This document shows, piece after piece, positions 9,914-18,756 of a DNA stretch of 64,000 bases. The DNA comes from Arenibacter aquaticus (GTDB taxonomy: Bacteria; Bacteroidota; Bacteroidia; Flavobacteriales; Flavobacteriaceae). The notes below the pieces were generated by a model, which saw nothing but the letters and a program-made list of their open reading frames with translations, made no database searches and was not told where the DNA came from. Position 1 is the stretch's first letter, and each line of letters begins with the position of its first letter. The stretch lies in NCBI RefSeq assembly GCF_003957295.1, contig NZ_RQPJ01000005.1, positions 244,282 to 308,281 of the forward strand, in the 5' to 3' direction. The position numbers and the translations under genes are program-made.

Positions 9914-11464
9914 ATGGCCATGAAGATGGAAGATATAGAAAATATTGAGTTGTTGTATTTGAACGTGGACGACTATCAAGAGCTTAAAACAGCCATGATA
10001 GCCTCGTATACCTCAATGCCCGATGCCTATTGGAGGGAGCACCAGATAGACAACTTAATCTCCAAATTCCCAGAGGGCCAAGTGGTAATTAAAGTAAACA
10101 ACCATATTGCAGGTTGCGCCCTATCCATCATAGTAGATTACGAAAAGTTTGAAGACAACCATACCTATCAAAAAATAACCGGTAACTACACCTTCAATAC
10201 CCACACACCGGATGGCGATATGCTTTACGGCATAGAAGTTTTTATAAAACCGGAATTTAGGGGGATGCGACTGGGCAGAAGGCTGTACGATTACAGAAAG
10301 GACCTTTGCGAGCGCTTAAATCTAAAAGGCGTTGCTTTTGGTGGCAGAATTCCCAACTACCACAAATACAAAGACAGTATATCCCCTAAAGCCTATATAG
10401 AAAAAGTTAAGCGCAAGGAAATAAATGACCCCGTACTTAATTTTCAAATATCCAACGATTTTCACCCCAGTAAAATCTTAAAAAACTACTTGGAAGGAGA
10501 CGCCGCTTCTGACGACTATGCGGTGCTTTTGGAATGGGACAACATCTATTACGAAAAGAAAAACAAAAAGGCCAGTGTTATTAAAAAAGTGGTTCGTGTT
10601 GGATTAATTCAATGGCAGATGCGACCCTATAAAAATTTGGACGATGTACTGCAACAGGCAGAGTACTTTGTAGATGCCGTATCGGGCTATAGATCGGATT
10701 TTGCCCTCTTTCCTGAATTCTTCAACGCCCCTCTCATGGCAGAGAACAATCATTTATCAGAGCCCGCAGCCATAAGGGAACTGGCCAAACACACGACAAC
10801 CATAGTACAGCGGTTCTCCGAATTGGCCATTACATACAACATTAACATTATTACAGGAAGCATGCCAGAGGTAAAGGATGGCAGCCTGTATAATGTTGGG
10901 TATATCTGTAAGAGGGACGGTACCAAAGAGCGTTACGAAAAACTCCACGTAACCCCGGATGAAGCCAAGGTTTGGGGACTTCAGGGAGGCTCTGAATTAA
11001 AAGTATTTGATACAGATTGCGGAAAAATAGGAGTACTAATCTGCTACGATTCCGAATTCCCGGAACTCAGTAGATTATTGGCCGATGAGGGAATGGACAT
11101 CTTGTTTGTCCCCTACTTGACAGATACCCAAAATGGCTTTTCAAGGGTCAGGAACTGTGCTCAGGCCAGGGCCATAGAGAATGAATGCTATGTAGCCATT
11201 GCCGGAAGTGTGGGCAATTTGCCAAAAGTACATAATATGGACATTCAATATGCCCAATCTATGGTATTCACCCCTTGTGATTTTGCCTTCCCCGCCAATG
11301 GCATTAAAGCAGAGGCCACGCCCAATACCGAAATGATACTGATCGTTGATCTGGACATAGATTTACTTAGGGAACTAAACCAATTTGGAAGCGTTAGAAA
11401 CCTAAAGGATAGAAGAACCGATATTTTTGAAGTAAGACGCAAAGACGGTAAAACAAAAAATTAA
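9914..11464 (+). CDS. GNAT acetyltransferase fused to a carbon-nitrogen hydrolase (nitrilase family)
   Basis: This is a 516-residue two-domain enzyme. Residues 1-210 form a GNAT acetyltransferase; KPEFRGMRLGRRLYDYRKDL contains the acetyl-CoA pyrophosphate-binding R-G-x-x-x-G-R pattern. Residues about 225-510 form a nitrilase-family amidohydrolase with the Glu-Lys-Cys triad visible in FALFPEFFNAP, ERYEKLHVTPDE and IGVLICYDSEFPE. The fusion is recurrent in Bacteroidota, which suggests that both activities act on one amine or amide substrate, but the reaction is unknown to me. There are ATGs at codons 1, 3 and 5; the first is used. Nothing in the flanking genes points to a pathway. Confidence 0.88.
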   Translation: MAMKMEDIENIELLYLNVDDYQELKTAMIASYTSMPDAYWREHQIDNLISKFPEGQVVIKVNNHIAGCALSIIVDYEKFEDNHTYQKITGNYTFNTHTPDGDMLYGIEVFIKPEFRGMRLGRRLYDYRKDLCERLNLKGVAFGGRIPNYHKYKDSISPKAYIEKVKRKEINDPVLNFQISNDFHPSKILKNYLEGDAASDDYAVLLEWDNIYYEKKNKKASVIKKVVRVGLIQWQMRPYKNLDDVLQQAEYFVDAVSGYRSDFALFPEFFNAPLMAENNHLSEPAAIRELAKHTTTIVQRFSELAITYNINIITGSMPEVKDGSLYNVGYICKRDGTKERYEKLHVTPDEAKVWGLQGGSELKVFDTDCGKIGVLICYDSEFPELSRLLADEGMDILFVPYLTDTQNGFSRVRNCAQARAIENECYVAIAGSVGNLPKVHNMDIQYAQSMVFTPCDFAFPANGIKAEATPNTEMILIVDLDIDLLRELNQFGSVRNLKDRRTDIFEVRRKDGKTKN

Positions 11465-11966
11465 CCTAAGTTCCCTGCGGTACAATAAGACATTAATCCA
11501 TAGCGAAAAGCACGGCAGCTAAATACCGCCCATACTCCCATAGATAAAATAATAATCTGCACCCCAACAGCCTAATTTCCTACGGCGTTAAAGCCAATGG
11601 AGTCTAGAACGATCTTCATATCCTTTCTATCCCCAAACCTAGGAGATCTCTACTTTTACGATCCCACCAATTTACCCCCTTCCCCTCAACAACTGACTGA
11701 AATAAAGCATTTTACACCCTACCAACAATAATCAAAAAGCCCCAAAGCACCCATAAAAGAAGCATAGCACTAAAAAATTTAAACAAAATTTTAATAGACT
11801 ATATCACTTAAAATCACTAACTTAGGAAGAGAATCGTTCATTGACAGCTTTATTTTCATCTATGCAGAAGGAGACTTGCACGCATAGAAAAATACAATTG
11901 AAATTTATTGGAAATTTCCCCCGACATCAAAAGCAATGGACGATAATAACTAATAAATTATAGCGT
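11465..11966 (+). other. 502-bp gap without a recognisable gene
   Basis: The interval between the GNAT-nitrilase gene and the secreted CarboxypepD_reg-like gene has no frame of convincing length on either strand and no clean TAnnTTTG element. It is A+T-rich, with runs such as CCCCTTCCCCTC in its centre. It could be a decayed gene or a long leader of the next gene; I cannot tell which. Confidence 0.5.
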
Positions 11967-13304
11967 ATGAAATTCAATAATATTCATTTCACAAAAAAAT
12001 CCCTTATGACGGCTTTCTTGCTTTTGTCGTTCATTGGGGTTACAGAGACCGCAACGGCCTCTTACCTTTACCAAGATTTGCAGGAGCAACAAGAATCCTA
12101 TAAGCAATATCAAGGAAAAATTGTAGACAGCGAAACCAATAAACCTTTGGTCTTTGCCACACTTTCCATTGAAAACACCAATATCAGTACCGTTAGCAAT
12201 ACCGAGGGTGAATTTTCTTTAAAGGTCCCCAATGACATGGCCCAGGGCAATGTTATGATTTCCTTTTTGGGCTATGAGACCAAGTCCATTCCTCTAAACC
12301 AATTACAGGAAGACAAGAATAAGATAGCTCTAGAAACTTCCTATACGGAATTGTCCGAGGTGAACATAGCAGCACCCAAAGACGCCAAAGCTTTGGTACA
12401 GGAAACATTGCTTAGGAAAGGTGACAATTATTTTGACGACCCTACTCTAATGACCGCTTTTTACCGAGAGACCATTAAAAAAAGAAGGAAAAATGTATCC
12501 CTATCGGAAGCCGTGGTAAACATATACAAATCACCTTACAACACAGACCGCAGGGATGCCTTGCAGCTATATAAGGCGCGCAAAAGTACAGATTACAGTA
12601 AATTGGACACTTTGGCCATAAAATTACAGGGAGGCCCCTTTAATACACTTTTTGTGGACATGATAAAATACCCCCAATATATCTTTACAGAAGAAACCTT
12701 TGAGGATTATGACTTTAGTTTTGAAAACTCTACCAAGGTCAATAATCGACTCATTTTTGTCATCAATTTTAAACAAAAGGAATATATTACAGACCCTTTA
12801 TACCAAGGAAAACTATATATTGATCCAGACAACAAAATCCTGACCAGTGCCATATATACCCTAAACATAACCAATCGCGAGAAAGCCTCCAAAATGTTTG
12901 TACGAAAAAAACCGGCCAATGCCAATGTATGGCCAACAAATATTGCATACCGGGTAGACTATAGGGAAAGAAATGGCAAATGGTACTATGGTTATAGCAA
13001 TGTACAATTGGAATTCAAAATAAACTGGGATAAAAGACTTTTCAATTCTGTCTATAGTATGACCTGTGAAATGGCCATAACAGACTGGGAAAAGAACATA
13101 GACGGAACTACCCCTAGGTTTAAGGATCGTATTAAATCATCCATAATATTGGAAGATGAAGCTGTAGGCTTCTCGGACCCGGATTTCTGGGGAGAATACA
13201 ATATCATTGAACCGGAAAAATCCATAGAGTCTGCCATAAAGAAAATCCAAAGACAATTAAGAAGAGCCAAATCCAAAGATGACGGTACATCTTTGGGCAT
13301 GTAA
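11967..13304 (+). CDS. Secreted protein with carboxypeptidase-regulatory-like domain
   Basis: The 445-residue protein has an N-terminal signal (KKSLMTAFLLLSFIGVTETATA) followed at residues about 48-115 by a CarboxypepD_reg-like beta-sandwich: GKIVDSETNKPLVFATLSI, NTEGEFSLKVP and ISFLGYETKSIPL. The rest is an uncharacterised C-terminal region of the type found in Bacteroidota envelope proteins, with YRETIKKRRKNVSLSEAVVNIYKSPY in its first part. It lacks the TonB-dependent receptor barrel that often follows this domain. Location is probably periplasmic or outer-membrane associated; function is unknown. Confidence 0.75.
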   Translation: MKFNNIHFTKKSLMTAFLLLSFIGVTETATASYLYQDLQEQQESYKQYQGKIVDSETNKPLVFATLSIENTNISTVSNTEGEFSLKVPNDMAQGNVMISFLGYETKSIPLNQLQEDKNKIALETSYTELSEVNIAAPKDAKALVQETLLRKGDNYFDDPTLMTAFYRETIKKRRKNVSLSEAVVNIYKSPYNTDRRDALQLYKARKSTDYSKLDTLAIKLQGGPFNTLFVDMIKYPQYIFTEETFEDYDFSFENSTKVNNRLIFVINFKQKEYITDPLYQGKLYIDPDNKILTSAIYTLNITNREKASKMFVRKKPANANVWPTNIAYRVDYRERNGKWYYGYSNVQLEFKINWDKRLFNSVYSMTCEMAITDWEKNIDGTTPRFKDRIKSSIILEDEAVGFSDPDFWGEYNIIEPEKSIESAIKKIQRQLRRAKSKDDGTSLGM

Positions 13305-13328
13305 TGCAGTAGACCCATAATTTTAAAG

Positions 13329-13356
13329 TCCGCCTATTTTAAGGCGGATTTTTTTT
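13329..13356 (+). terminator. Rho-independent terminator
   Basis: The stem TCCGCCT/AGGCGGA (13329-13335 and 13342-13348) with a 6-nt loop is followed by eight T residues. It closes the transcription unit of the preceding secreted-protein gene. Confidence 0.9.
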
Positions 13357-13394
13357 GTGCTATTTTTAGGCCATTAAACACAATACAAGCTCTA

Positions 13395-14450
13395 ATGAAC
13401 AATAGGCGAAAGTTTTTTCAGACCGCGCTCGGGGCCAGTATGGCCGCACTAGTCCCTTCAACCCTTCTTGGAAGCCCTCTTAAAACAGACTATCTCACGG
13501 ATGTGATAAAGGCAAGAGCGTTAAAGAAAGGGGATACCATAGGATTGGTTGCCCCAGGTTACGCCATTAAGCCCGAAATATTGGAAGAGGCAAAACACAC
13601 CCTTAAAAATATGGGCTTTAAACCTGTGCACACCAACCGAATACTAAAAAACCATGGATACTTCAGCAATACCGACCAAGAAAGGGTGGCCGATTTACAT
13701 GAAATGTTTGCCAATAAAAAAATAGATGCTATTCTTTGTGCCAGGGGTGGCTATGGGTGCACTAGGATTATGCATATGATAGACTACGACCTAATTAGAA
13801 AAAACCCCAAGATATTTATAGGCTTTAGCGATATTACTGCTCTGCTCAATGGCATTTATCAAGAAACCGGATTGGTTACCTTTCACGGTCCGGTAGGAAG
13901 CACTATAAATGACCCCTACAGCATTAACCAGCTTCAAAATGTGGTAATGAAAACAAAAAGGATACCTACCATTACCAATATAGGTATCACACAACAGGAG
14001 GAATATTACAAACCAGAGTTTGAACGCTATAGCATAACCCCAGGCACAGCCAATGGCAAATTAATAGGTGGTAGTTTAACCTTGGTAGCCTCCTTGATGG
14101 GCACTGCCCATGAACCGGATTTTACAAACGCCCTAGTTTTTCTTGAAGACATAGAGGAAGCCCCCTACCGAATAGACAGGATGTTGACACAGTTGATACA
14201 GGGAAAGACCTTTAAAAATGCTGCCGGATTGATCTTGGGTGTTTTTAAAGGGTGCGACAGTGAGCCAGACCCCTCAACATTTACCCTAAAAGAGGTTATA
14301 ATGGACAGAATAAAGCCACTGGGAATACCAGCCGCTTACGGTATGACCTTTGGCCATATTGAAAACAATTTCACCCTTCCAATTGGGATAAACGCCCAAT
14401 TTGATGCCAATAAAATGACATTAAAACTGTTGGAAAAGGCGGTACGATAA
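13395..14450 (+). CDS. Exported LD-carboxypeptidase (peptidase family S66)
   Basis: The 351-residue protein has a twin-arginine-like leader (NNRRKFFQTALGASMAALVPS) followed by an S66 domain. S145 in GFSDITAL is the predicted nucleophile; ARGGYGCTRIM, EDIEEAPYRIDRML (candidate Glu) and GMTFGHIENN (candidate His) supply the remaining signatures. S66 enzymes cleave the LD bond of murein tetrapeptides during wall recycling, and the well-studied E. coli LdcA is cytosolic. The leader here suggests that this one acts in the periplasm. It sits alone between two terminators. Confidence 0.87.
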   Translation: MNNRRKFFQTALGASMAALVPSTLLGSPLKTDYLTDVIKARALKKGDTIGLVAPGYAIKPEILEEAKHTLKNMGFKPVHTNRILKNHGYFSNTDQERVADLHEMFANKKIDAILCARGGYGCTRIMHMIDYDLIRKNPKIFIGFSDITALLNGIYQETGLVTFHGPVGSTINDPYSINQLQNVVMKTKRIPTITNIGITQQEEYYKPEFERYSITPGTANGKLIGGSLTLVASLMGTAHEPDFTNALVFLEDIEEAPYRIDRMLTQLIQGKTFKNAAGLILGVFKGCDSEPDPSTFTLKEVIMDRIKPLGIPAAYGMTFGHIENNFTLPIGINAQFDANKMTLKLLEKAVR

Positions 14451-14490
14451 AGAAAGTCAAACAACCTCGCAGCCCTTTTACAAGATATAA

Positions 14491-14529
14491 AATAAGGCCC
14501 CTAGACAATGTATGTCAGGGGCCTTATTT
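14491..14529. terminator. Bidirectional terminator between LD-carboxypeptidase and recQ
   Basis: AATAAGGCCCCT pairs with AGGGGCCTTATT (14491-14502 and 14517-14528) around a short arm AGACA/TGTC, with A-rich and T-rich flanks on both sides. The two genes converge here, so it can serve both strands. Confidence 0.88.
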
Positions 14530-14546
14530 ATACTCTTTAATCCTAT

Positions 14547-16766
14547 TTAATTGGCCACCTCACTAATAAATTTTAATCGGTACAGCCTAAGTTCCTCATC
14601 TTCGTATTCACCATCAAATTCCTTTAGCGCCACTTCCAAATCGTCTGTATGCGCCTCTAAAAAGTATTCATGGATTTCCTCTTGCTGATCATCATCCAAA
14701 ATTTCATCTACCCAATAAGCAATGTTCAATTTGGTCCCACTAAAAACAATCTGCTCCATTTCCTTAATCAAATCGGGTAATTCCAATCCTTTGGCAGAGG
14801 CAATGTCATCCAGTGGCAATTTTCTGTCTACATTTTGAATTATGTATAATTTTAAAGAAGAATTGGCACCAGTACTTTTTACGACAAGGTCCTCTGGTCT
14901 TAATATATCATTCTCCTCCACATAAGTCGCTATAAGTTTTACAAATGGCTTCCCGTACTTTTTGGCTTTCCCTTCACCAACTCCATAAATATTTACCAGT
15001 TCCTCTATAGATATTGGGTATTTCAAGGCCATATCCTGCAAGGAGGGATCTTGAAAGACCACAAATGGGGGAACCCCAAGTTTATGGGCTTCCTTCTTTC
15101 TCAAGTCCTTTAATTGTTTTAACAACTTCTCATCTGCCACCCCGCCAGCGGATTTTGCTGCACTAACAATGGCATCGTCGGTTTGTTTGTTGTAAACATG
15201 GTCAATGGTCATCATAAAGGAATTTGGGGTCTCCAAAAACTCTTTGCCCTTTGGGGTTACATGCAATATCCCGTATTGTTCAATTTCCTTTTTAAGCAAT
15301 CCCGCCACCAGCGTTTGCCTGATCAATGCCATCCAATACGCCTTATCCCTATCCTTTCCGATCCCAAAAAATTCCTTTTCATCGGTCTTATGTGAAGAAA
15401 TTAAGGCATTTACCTTCCCGATAAGGGTCAGGACTATTTCTTTGGATTTAAATTTTTCGCTTGTGCCGGATATTACTTTGATCAGCTTAACCACATTATC
15501 CTTTGCCTCTTGCTTCTCCTTGGGGTTTCTGGTGTTGTCATCCATATCGGCACCCTCCCCGTTCTTTTCGTCAAATTCCTCTCCAAAATAGTGTAGGATA
15601 AATTTTCTTCGTGACATGGAAGTCTCTGCATAACCCACAATTTCCTGCAACAGGGCGTTTCCTATCTCCTGTTCGGCAACGGGCTTTCCAGACATAAACT
15701 TTTCCAGTTTTTCCACGTCCTTATAAGAGTAAAAAGCCAAACAATGACCCTCTCCCCCATCTCTACCGGCCCTTCCCGTTTCTTGGTAGTAGCTCTCAAT
15801 ACTTTTAGGAATATCATGGTGAATAACAAAACGTACGTCTGGCTTATCTATCCCCATTCCAAATGCAATGGTCGCTACCACCACATCCACGTCTTCCATC
15901 AAAAACATATCCTGATGCTTGGATCTGGTCTTACCATCCAATCCGGCATGATAGGGCACTGCACTAACACCATTTACCTGTAATACTTGGGCCAACTCCT
16001 CTACCCGCTTTCTACTTAAGCAATAAATAATACCCGATTTCCCAAGGTTTTGTTTGATAAACCGAATAATATCGCCATCTACATTTTGGGTTTTGGGCCT
16101 TACCTCATAGAACAAGTTGGGGCGGTTAAAACTGGCTTTGAACACTTGGGCATCACCAATTCCCAAGTTTTTAATAATATCTTCCTGTACCTTGGGAGTG
16201 GCTGTGGCCGTAAGGGCAATCAATGGTATACCATCTCCCAACCTACTTACAATAGACCTTAAATTACGGTATTCAGGTCTAAAATCATGTCCCCATTCCG
16301 ATATACAGTGTGCCTCATCTACCGCCACAAAGGATATTTTTTGTTCCTGTAAAAAGTCCACGTATTCCTCCTTGGTCAGCGATTCGGGAGCAACGTACAA
16401 CAACTTTGTAACACCACTGGCCACATCGCTCTTCACCTGTCTAATCTCTGTTTTGGTCAAGGACGAATTTAATACATGCGCCACACCAATTTCATTGGAC
16501 AAACCTCTTATGGCGTCTACCTGATTCTTCATCAAGGCTATCAATGGCGATACCACTATAGCCGTTCCTTCCTGCATTAATGCCGGTAGTTGATAACAAA
16601 GTGATTTCCCCCCTCCGGTGGGCATAATCACAAAGGTATTGTTCCCTTGTACAATATTCTTAACTACTTTTTCCTGTAAACCTTTGAATTGAGAAAATCC
16701 AAAATACTTTTTTAGAGAGGCATGCAAATCAATCCCATCTATACTACCCATACCGTTCTTCACCAT
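14547..16766 (-). CDS. recQ: ATP-dependent DNA helicase RecQ (zinc-site cysteines absent)
   Basis: The 739-residue protein is a superfamily 2 RecQ helicase: Walker A in MPTGGGKSLCYQLPAL (about residue 51), DEAHCISEWGHDFRPEY (about 151), LTATATPKV, and HHDIPKSIESYYQETGRAGRDG. RQC and HRDC-like regions follow, with LKDLRKKEAHKLGVPPFVVF starting the HRDC. Where classical RecQ has four zinc-binding cysteines, this protein reads YAETSMSRRKFILHYFGEEF and then an Asp/Gly-rich stretch with no cysteine. RecQ unwinds recombination and replication intermediates. The start could also be the ATG at 16751. It is divergent from kdsD across a 194-bp region containing two dyads. Confidence 0.93.
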   Translation of the reverse strand: MVKNGMGSIDGIDLHASLKKYFGFSQFKGLQEKVVKNIVQGNNTFVIMPTGGGKSLCYQLPALMQEGTAIVVSPLIALMKNQVDAIRGLSNEIGVAHVLNSSLTKTEIRQVKSDVASGVTKLLYVAPESLTKEEYVDFLQEQKISFVAVDEAHCISEWGHDFRPEYRNLRSIVSRLGDGIPLIALTATATPKVQEDIIKNLGIGDAQVFKASFNRPNLFYEVRPKTQNVDGDIIRFIKQNLGKSGIIYCLSRKRVEELAQVLQVNGVSAVPYHAGLDGKTRSKHQDMFLMEDVDVVVATIAFGMGIDKPDVRFVIHHDIPKSIESYYQETGRAGRDGGEGHCLAFYSYKDVEKLEKFMSGKPVAEQEIGNALLQEIVGYAETSMSRRKFILHYFGEEFDEKNGEGADMDDNTRNPKEKQEAKDNVVKLIKVISGTSEKFKSKEIVLTLIGKVNALISSHKTDEKEFFGIGKDRDKAYWMALIRQTLVAGLLKKEIEQYGILHVTPKGKEFLETPNSFMMTIDHVYNKQTDDAIVSAAKSAGGVADEKLLKQLKDLRKKEAHKLGVPPFVVFQDPSLQDMALKYPISIEELVNIYGVGEGKAKKYGKPFVKLIATYVEENDILRPEDLVVKSTGANSSLKLYIIQNVDRKLPLDDIASAKGLELPDLIKEMEQIVFSGTKLNIAYWVDEILDDDQQEEIHEYFLEAHTDDLEVALKEFDGEYEDEELRLYRLKFISEVAN

Positions 16767-16801
16767 TATTAAATTGTATTTATTGGCAATAATTTAAAAC
16801 C

Positions 16802-16824
16802 AAATTCCTTAAGATAAGGAATTT
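16802..16824. promoter_or_regulatory. Inverted repeat in the recQ leader
   Basis: AAATTCCTTA and TAAGGAATTT form a perfect 10-bp inverted repeat around AGA, centred about 47 bp upstream of the recQ start. It could be an operator or a hairpin in the recQ leader RNA. Its CTTAAG core recurs in the palindrome at 16881-16896. Confidence 0.5.
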
Positions 16825-16880
16825 TTATATTTTTAAATAGTAATTATTGCAAATAAATTTGTTCCAACATAAAATATTCT

Positions 16881-16896
16881 ATAAACTTAAGTTTAT
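16881..16896. promoter_or_regulatory. 16-bp perfect palindrome upstream of kdsD
   Basis: ATAAACTTAAGTTTAT is a perfect palindrome ending one base before the TAATTTTG -7 element of the kdsD promoter, so it occupies the spacer where a regulator would control RNA polymerase. No TTG element is present at the normal spacing, consistent with a factor-dependent promoter, though that is inference. Confidence 0.5.
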
Positions 16897-16897
16897 G

Positions 16898-16905
16898 TAA
16901 TTTTG
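16898..16905 (+). promoter_or_regulatory. Candidate -7 element of the kdsD-tatC promoter (TAATTTTG)
   Basis: TAATTTTG matches TAnnTTTG and lies 55 bp upstream of the kdsD start codon. The spacer region holds a 16-bp palindrome instead of a recognisable TTG. Confidence 0.5.
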
Positions 16906-16960
16906 CAGAATAAATATAAGACTTTCTTTTAGGAAAATCATCACTTAATTTTAAATTACT

Positions 16961-17926
16961 TTGAGCGATACCAAAGCTATATTGGCCATAGCGAAGAAAA
17001 CTATTGAAACTGAGGCCGAAGCAATACTGCATTTAAGCTCTCTCTTAAATGACGATTTTGCCAATACCGTGGAGTGCATAAGACAATCTAAAGGAAGGGT
17101 TATCATATCGGGCATTGGAAAAAGTGCCATTATAGCTTCCAAGATTGTGGCAACCCTAAACTCTACGGGCACCCCCTCCATATTTATGCATGCTGCGGAT
17201 GCCATCCACGGGGATTTAGGTACGGTGCAGAAAGACGATGTGGTTATCTGCATTTCCAAAAGTGGGAATACCGCAGAGATAAAGATGTTGGTCCCCTTGA
17301 TAAAGCGCGGTAAGAACAAATTGATTGGCATGACCGGAAGCCCCGATTCTTTTTTGGCTTCACAGGCCGACTACCTATTAAACACCCATGTAAAAAAAGA
17401 GGCCTGTCCCAACAATTTGGCCCCCACTACCAGCACCACTGCCCAATTGGTCATTGGTGACGCCCTTGCCATTTGTTTATTGGAACTTAAAGGCTTCAGC
17501 AGCAAGGATTTTGCCAAATACCATCCCGGCGGTTCCTTGGGCAAAAAATTATATTTAAGAGTGGGCGACATCGCAAATTATAATGAAATACCCCAGGTAC
17601 ATTCCAGTAGTGACGTAAAAACCGTCATCTTGGAAATCTCCGAAAAAATGTTGGGCGCAACCGCGGTGATCGAAGACAATAAGATAGCCGGAATCATAAC
17701 AGACGGTGACATTAGGCGAATGCTCAATAAATACGACAACATCAATGGATTAACTGCTAAGGACATTATGAGCCCCAGTCCAAAAACCATTGCCGAAGAT
17801 GTCTTGGCCGTTAAAGCACTGCAATTAATGCAGTCTAAGAATATTTCACAATTATTGGTTGTGAAGGGCGACAATTACAAAGGAATAGTACATTTACATA
17901 ATTTAATAAAAGAAGGCATATTATAA
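16961..17926 (+). CDS. kdsD: Arabinose-5-phosphate isomerase KdsD/KpsF (SIS plus two CBS domains)
   Basis: The enzyme converts ribulose 5-phosphate to arabinose 5-phosphate, the first step towards Kdo for lipopolysaccharide. The 321-residue protein has a SIS domain (ISGIGKSAIIASKIVATLNSTG, described at residues about 48-70; then ISKSGNTAEI) and the HPGGSLGKKLYLRVGD motif leading into two CBS domains (residues about 205-321). The start is a TTG at 16961; no ATG lies at a family-consistent position. Its stop codon overlaps the tatC ATG by one base, so the two are translationally linked. Confidence 0.9.
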   Translation: MSDTKAILAIAKKTIETEAEAILHLSSLLNDDFANTVECIRQSKGRVIISGIGKSAIIASKIVATLNSTGTPSIFMHAADAIHGDLGTVQKDDVVICISKSGNTAEIKMLVPLIKRGKNKLIGMTGSPDSFLASQADYLLNTHVKKEACPNNLAPTTSTTAQLVIGDALAICLLELKGFSSKDFAKYHPGGSLGKKLYLRVGDIANYNEIPQVHSSSDVKTVILEISEKMLGATAVIEDNKIAGIITDGDIRRMLNKYDNINGLTAKDIMSPSPKTIAEDVLAVKALQLMQSKNISQLLVVKGDNYKGIVHLHNLIKEGIL

Positions 17927-18756
17927 TGACAAAAAAAATAAAGACACCTGATGAAATGTCTTTCCTAGACCATTTGGAAGAACTTAGATGGCATTTAATC
18001 CGATCAACCTTAGCTATAGTTATTATTGGGAGTGTGGCCTTTTTACTGAAAGGCTTTATTTTTGATGTGGTTATTTTTGGGCCCATGATGCCCGATTTTC
18101 CAACCTATCATGTATTCTGCGACTTTTCCAAGCTATTGGGATTCAGTGAGGCCTTTTGTAATACCGAACCCCAGTTTACGGTACAAAGTAGGCAGATGTC
18201 CGAGCAATTTTCGGCCCATATCTGGACCTCCATTTGGGCAGGATTCATCATAGGATTTCCTTATGTACTGTATGAATTGTGGAAATTTATTGCCCCAGGA
18301 CTGTATGACAACGAACGGCAGAACGCCAAGGGCTTTATCTTTATAGCCTCTTCCCTCTTTTTTATGGGTGTTTTATTTGGATACTACGTAGTTGCACCTT
18401 TATCCATAAACTTCCTTGGGAGCTATTCAATTAGTGAATCCGTAGTAAGGGAAATAGATTTGCTTTCCTACATCTCTACGGTACGTGCCGCAGTAATAGC
18501 CTGTGGACTCATATTTGAATTGCCCATAATTGTCTATTTCTTGACCAAAATAGGTTTGGTAACCCCGGAGGTGCTACGTAAGTACAGAAAAATATCATTG
18601 GTTGTGGTCCTGATCCTATCTGCTGTAATTACCCCTCCAGATGTGGCCAGTCAGATTATTGTTGCGGTTCCTATCCTTATTTTATATCAAATAAGTATTT
18701 ATATCTCCAAGATAGTCTTAAAGAGAGAAGCTAAAAAACAGAAAAAGAATGTCTAA
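17926..18756 (+). CDS. tatC: Twin-arginine translocase subunit TatC
   Basis: TatC is the membrane receptor for twin-arginine signal peptides. The 276-residue protein begins SFLDHLEELRWHLIRS, the conserved N-terminal TatC signature, followed by six hydrophobic segments and FELPIIVYFLTKIGLVTPEVLRKYRK near residue 205-230. A 60-residue periplasmic loop after helix 1 (residues about 45-100) is longer than in E. coli. It overlaps kdsD by one base and the AhpD-like gene by eight. TatA/B genes are not in the window. Confidence 0.95.
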   Translation: MTKKIKTPDEMSFLDHLEELRWHLIRSTLAIVIIGSVAFLLKGFIFDVVIFGPMMPDFPTYHVFCDFSKLLGFSEAFCNTEPQFTVQSRQMSEQFSAHIWTSIWAGFIIGFPYVLYELWKFIAPGLYDNERQNAKGFIFIASSLFFMGVLFGYYVVAPLSINFLGSYSISESVVREIDLLSYISTVRAAVIACGLIFELPIIVYFLTKIGLVTPEVLRKYRKISLVVVLILSAVITPPDVASQIIVAVPILILYQISIYISKIVLKREAKKQKKNV

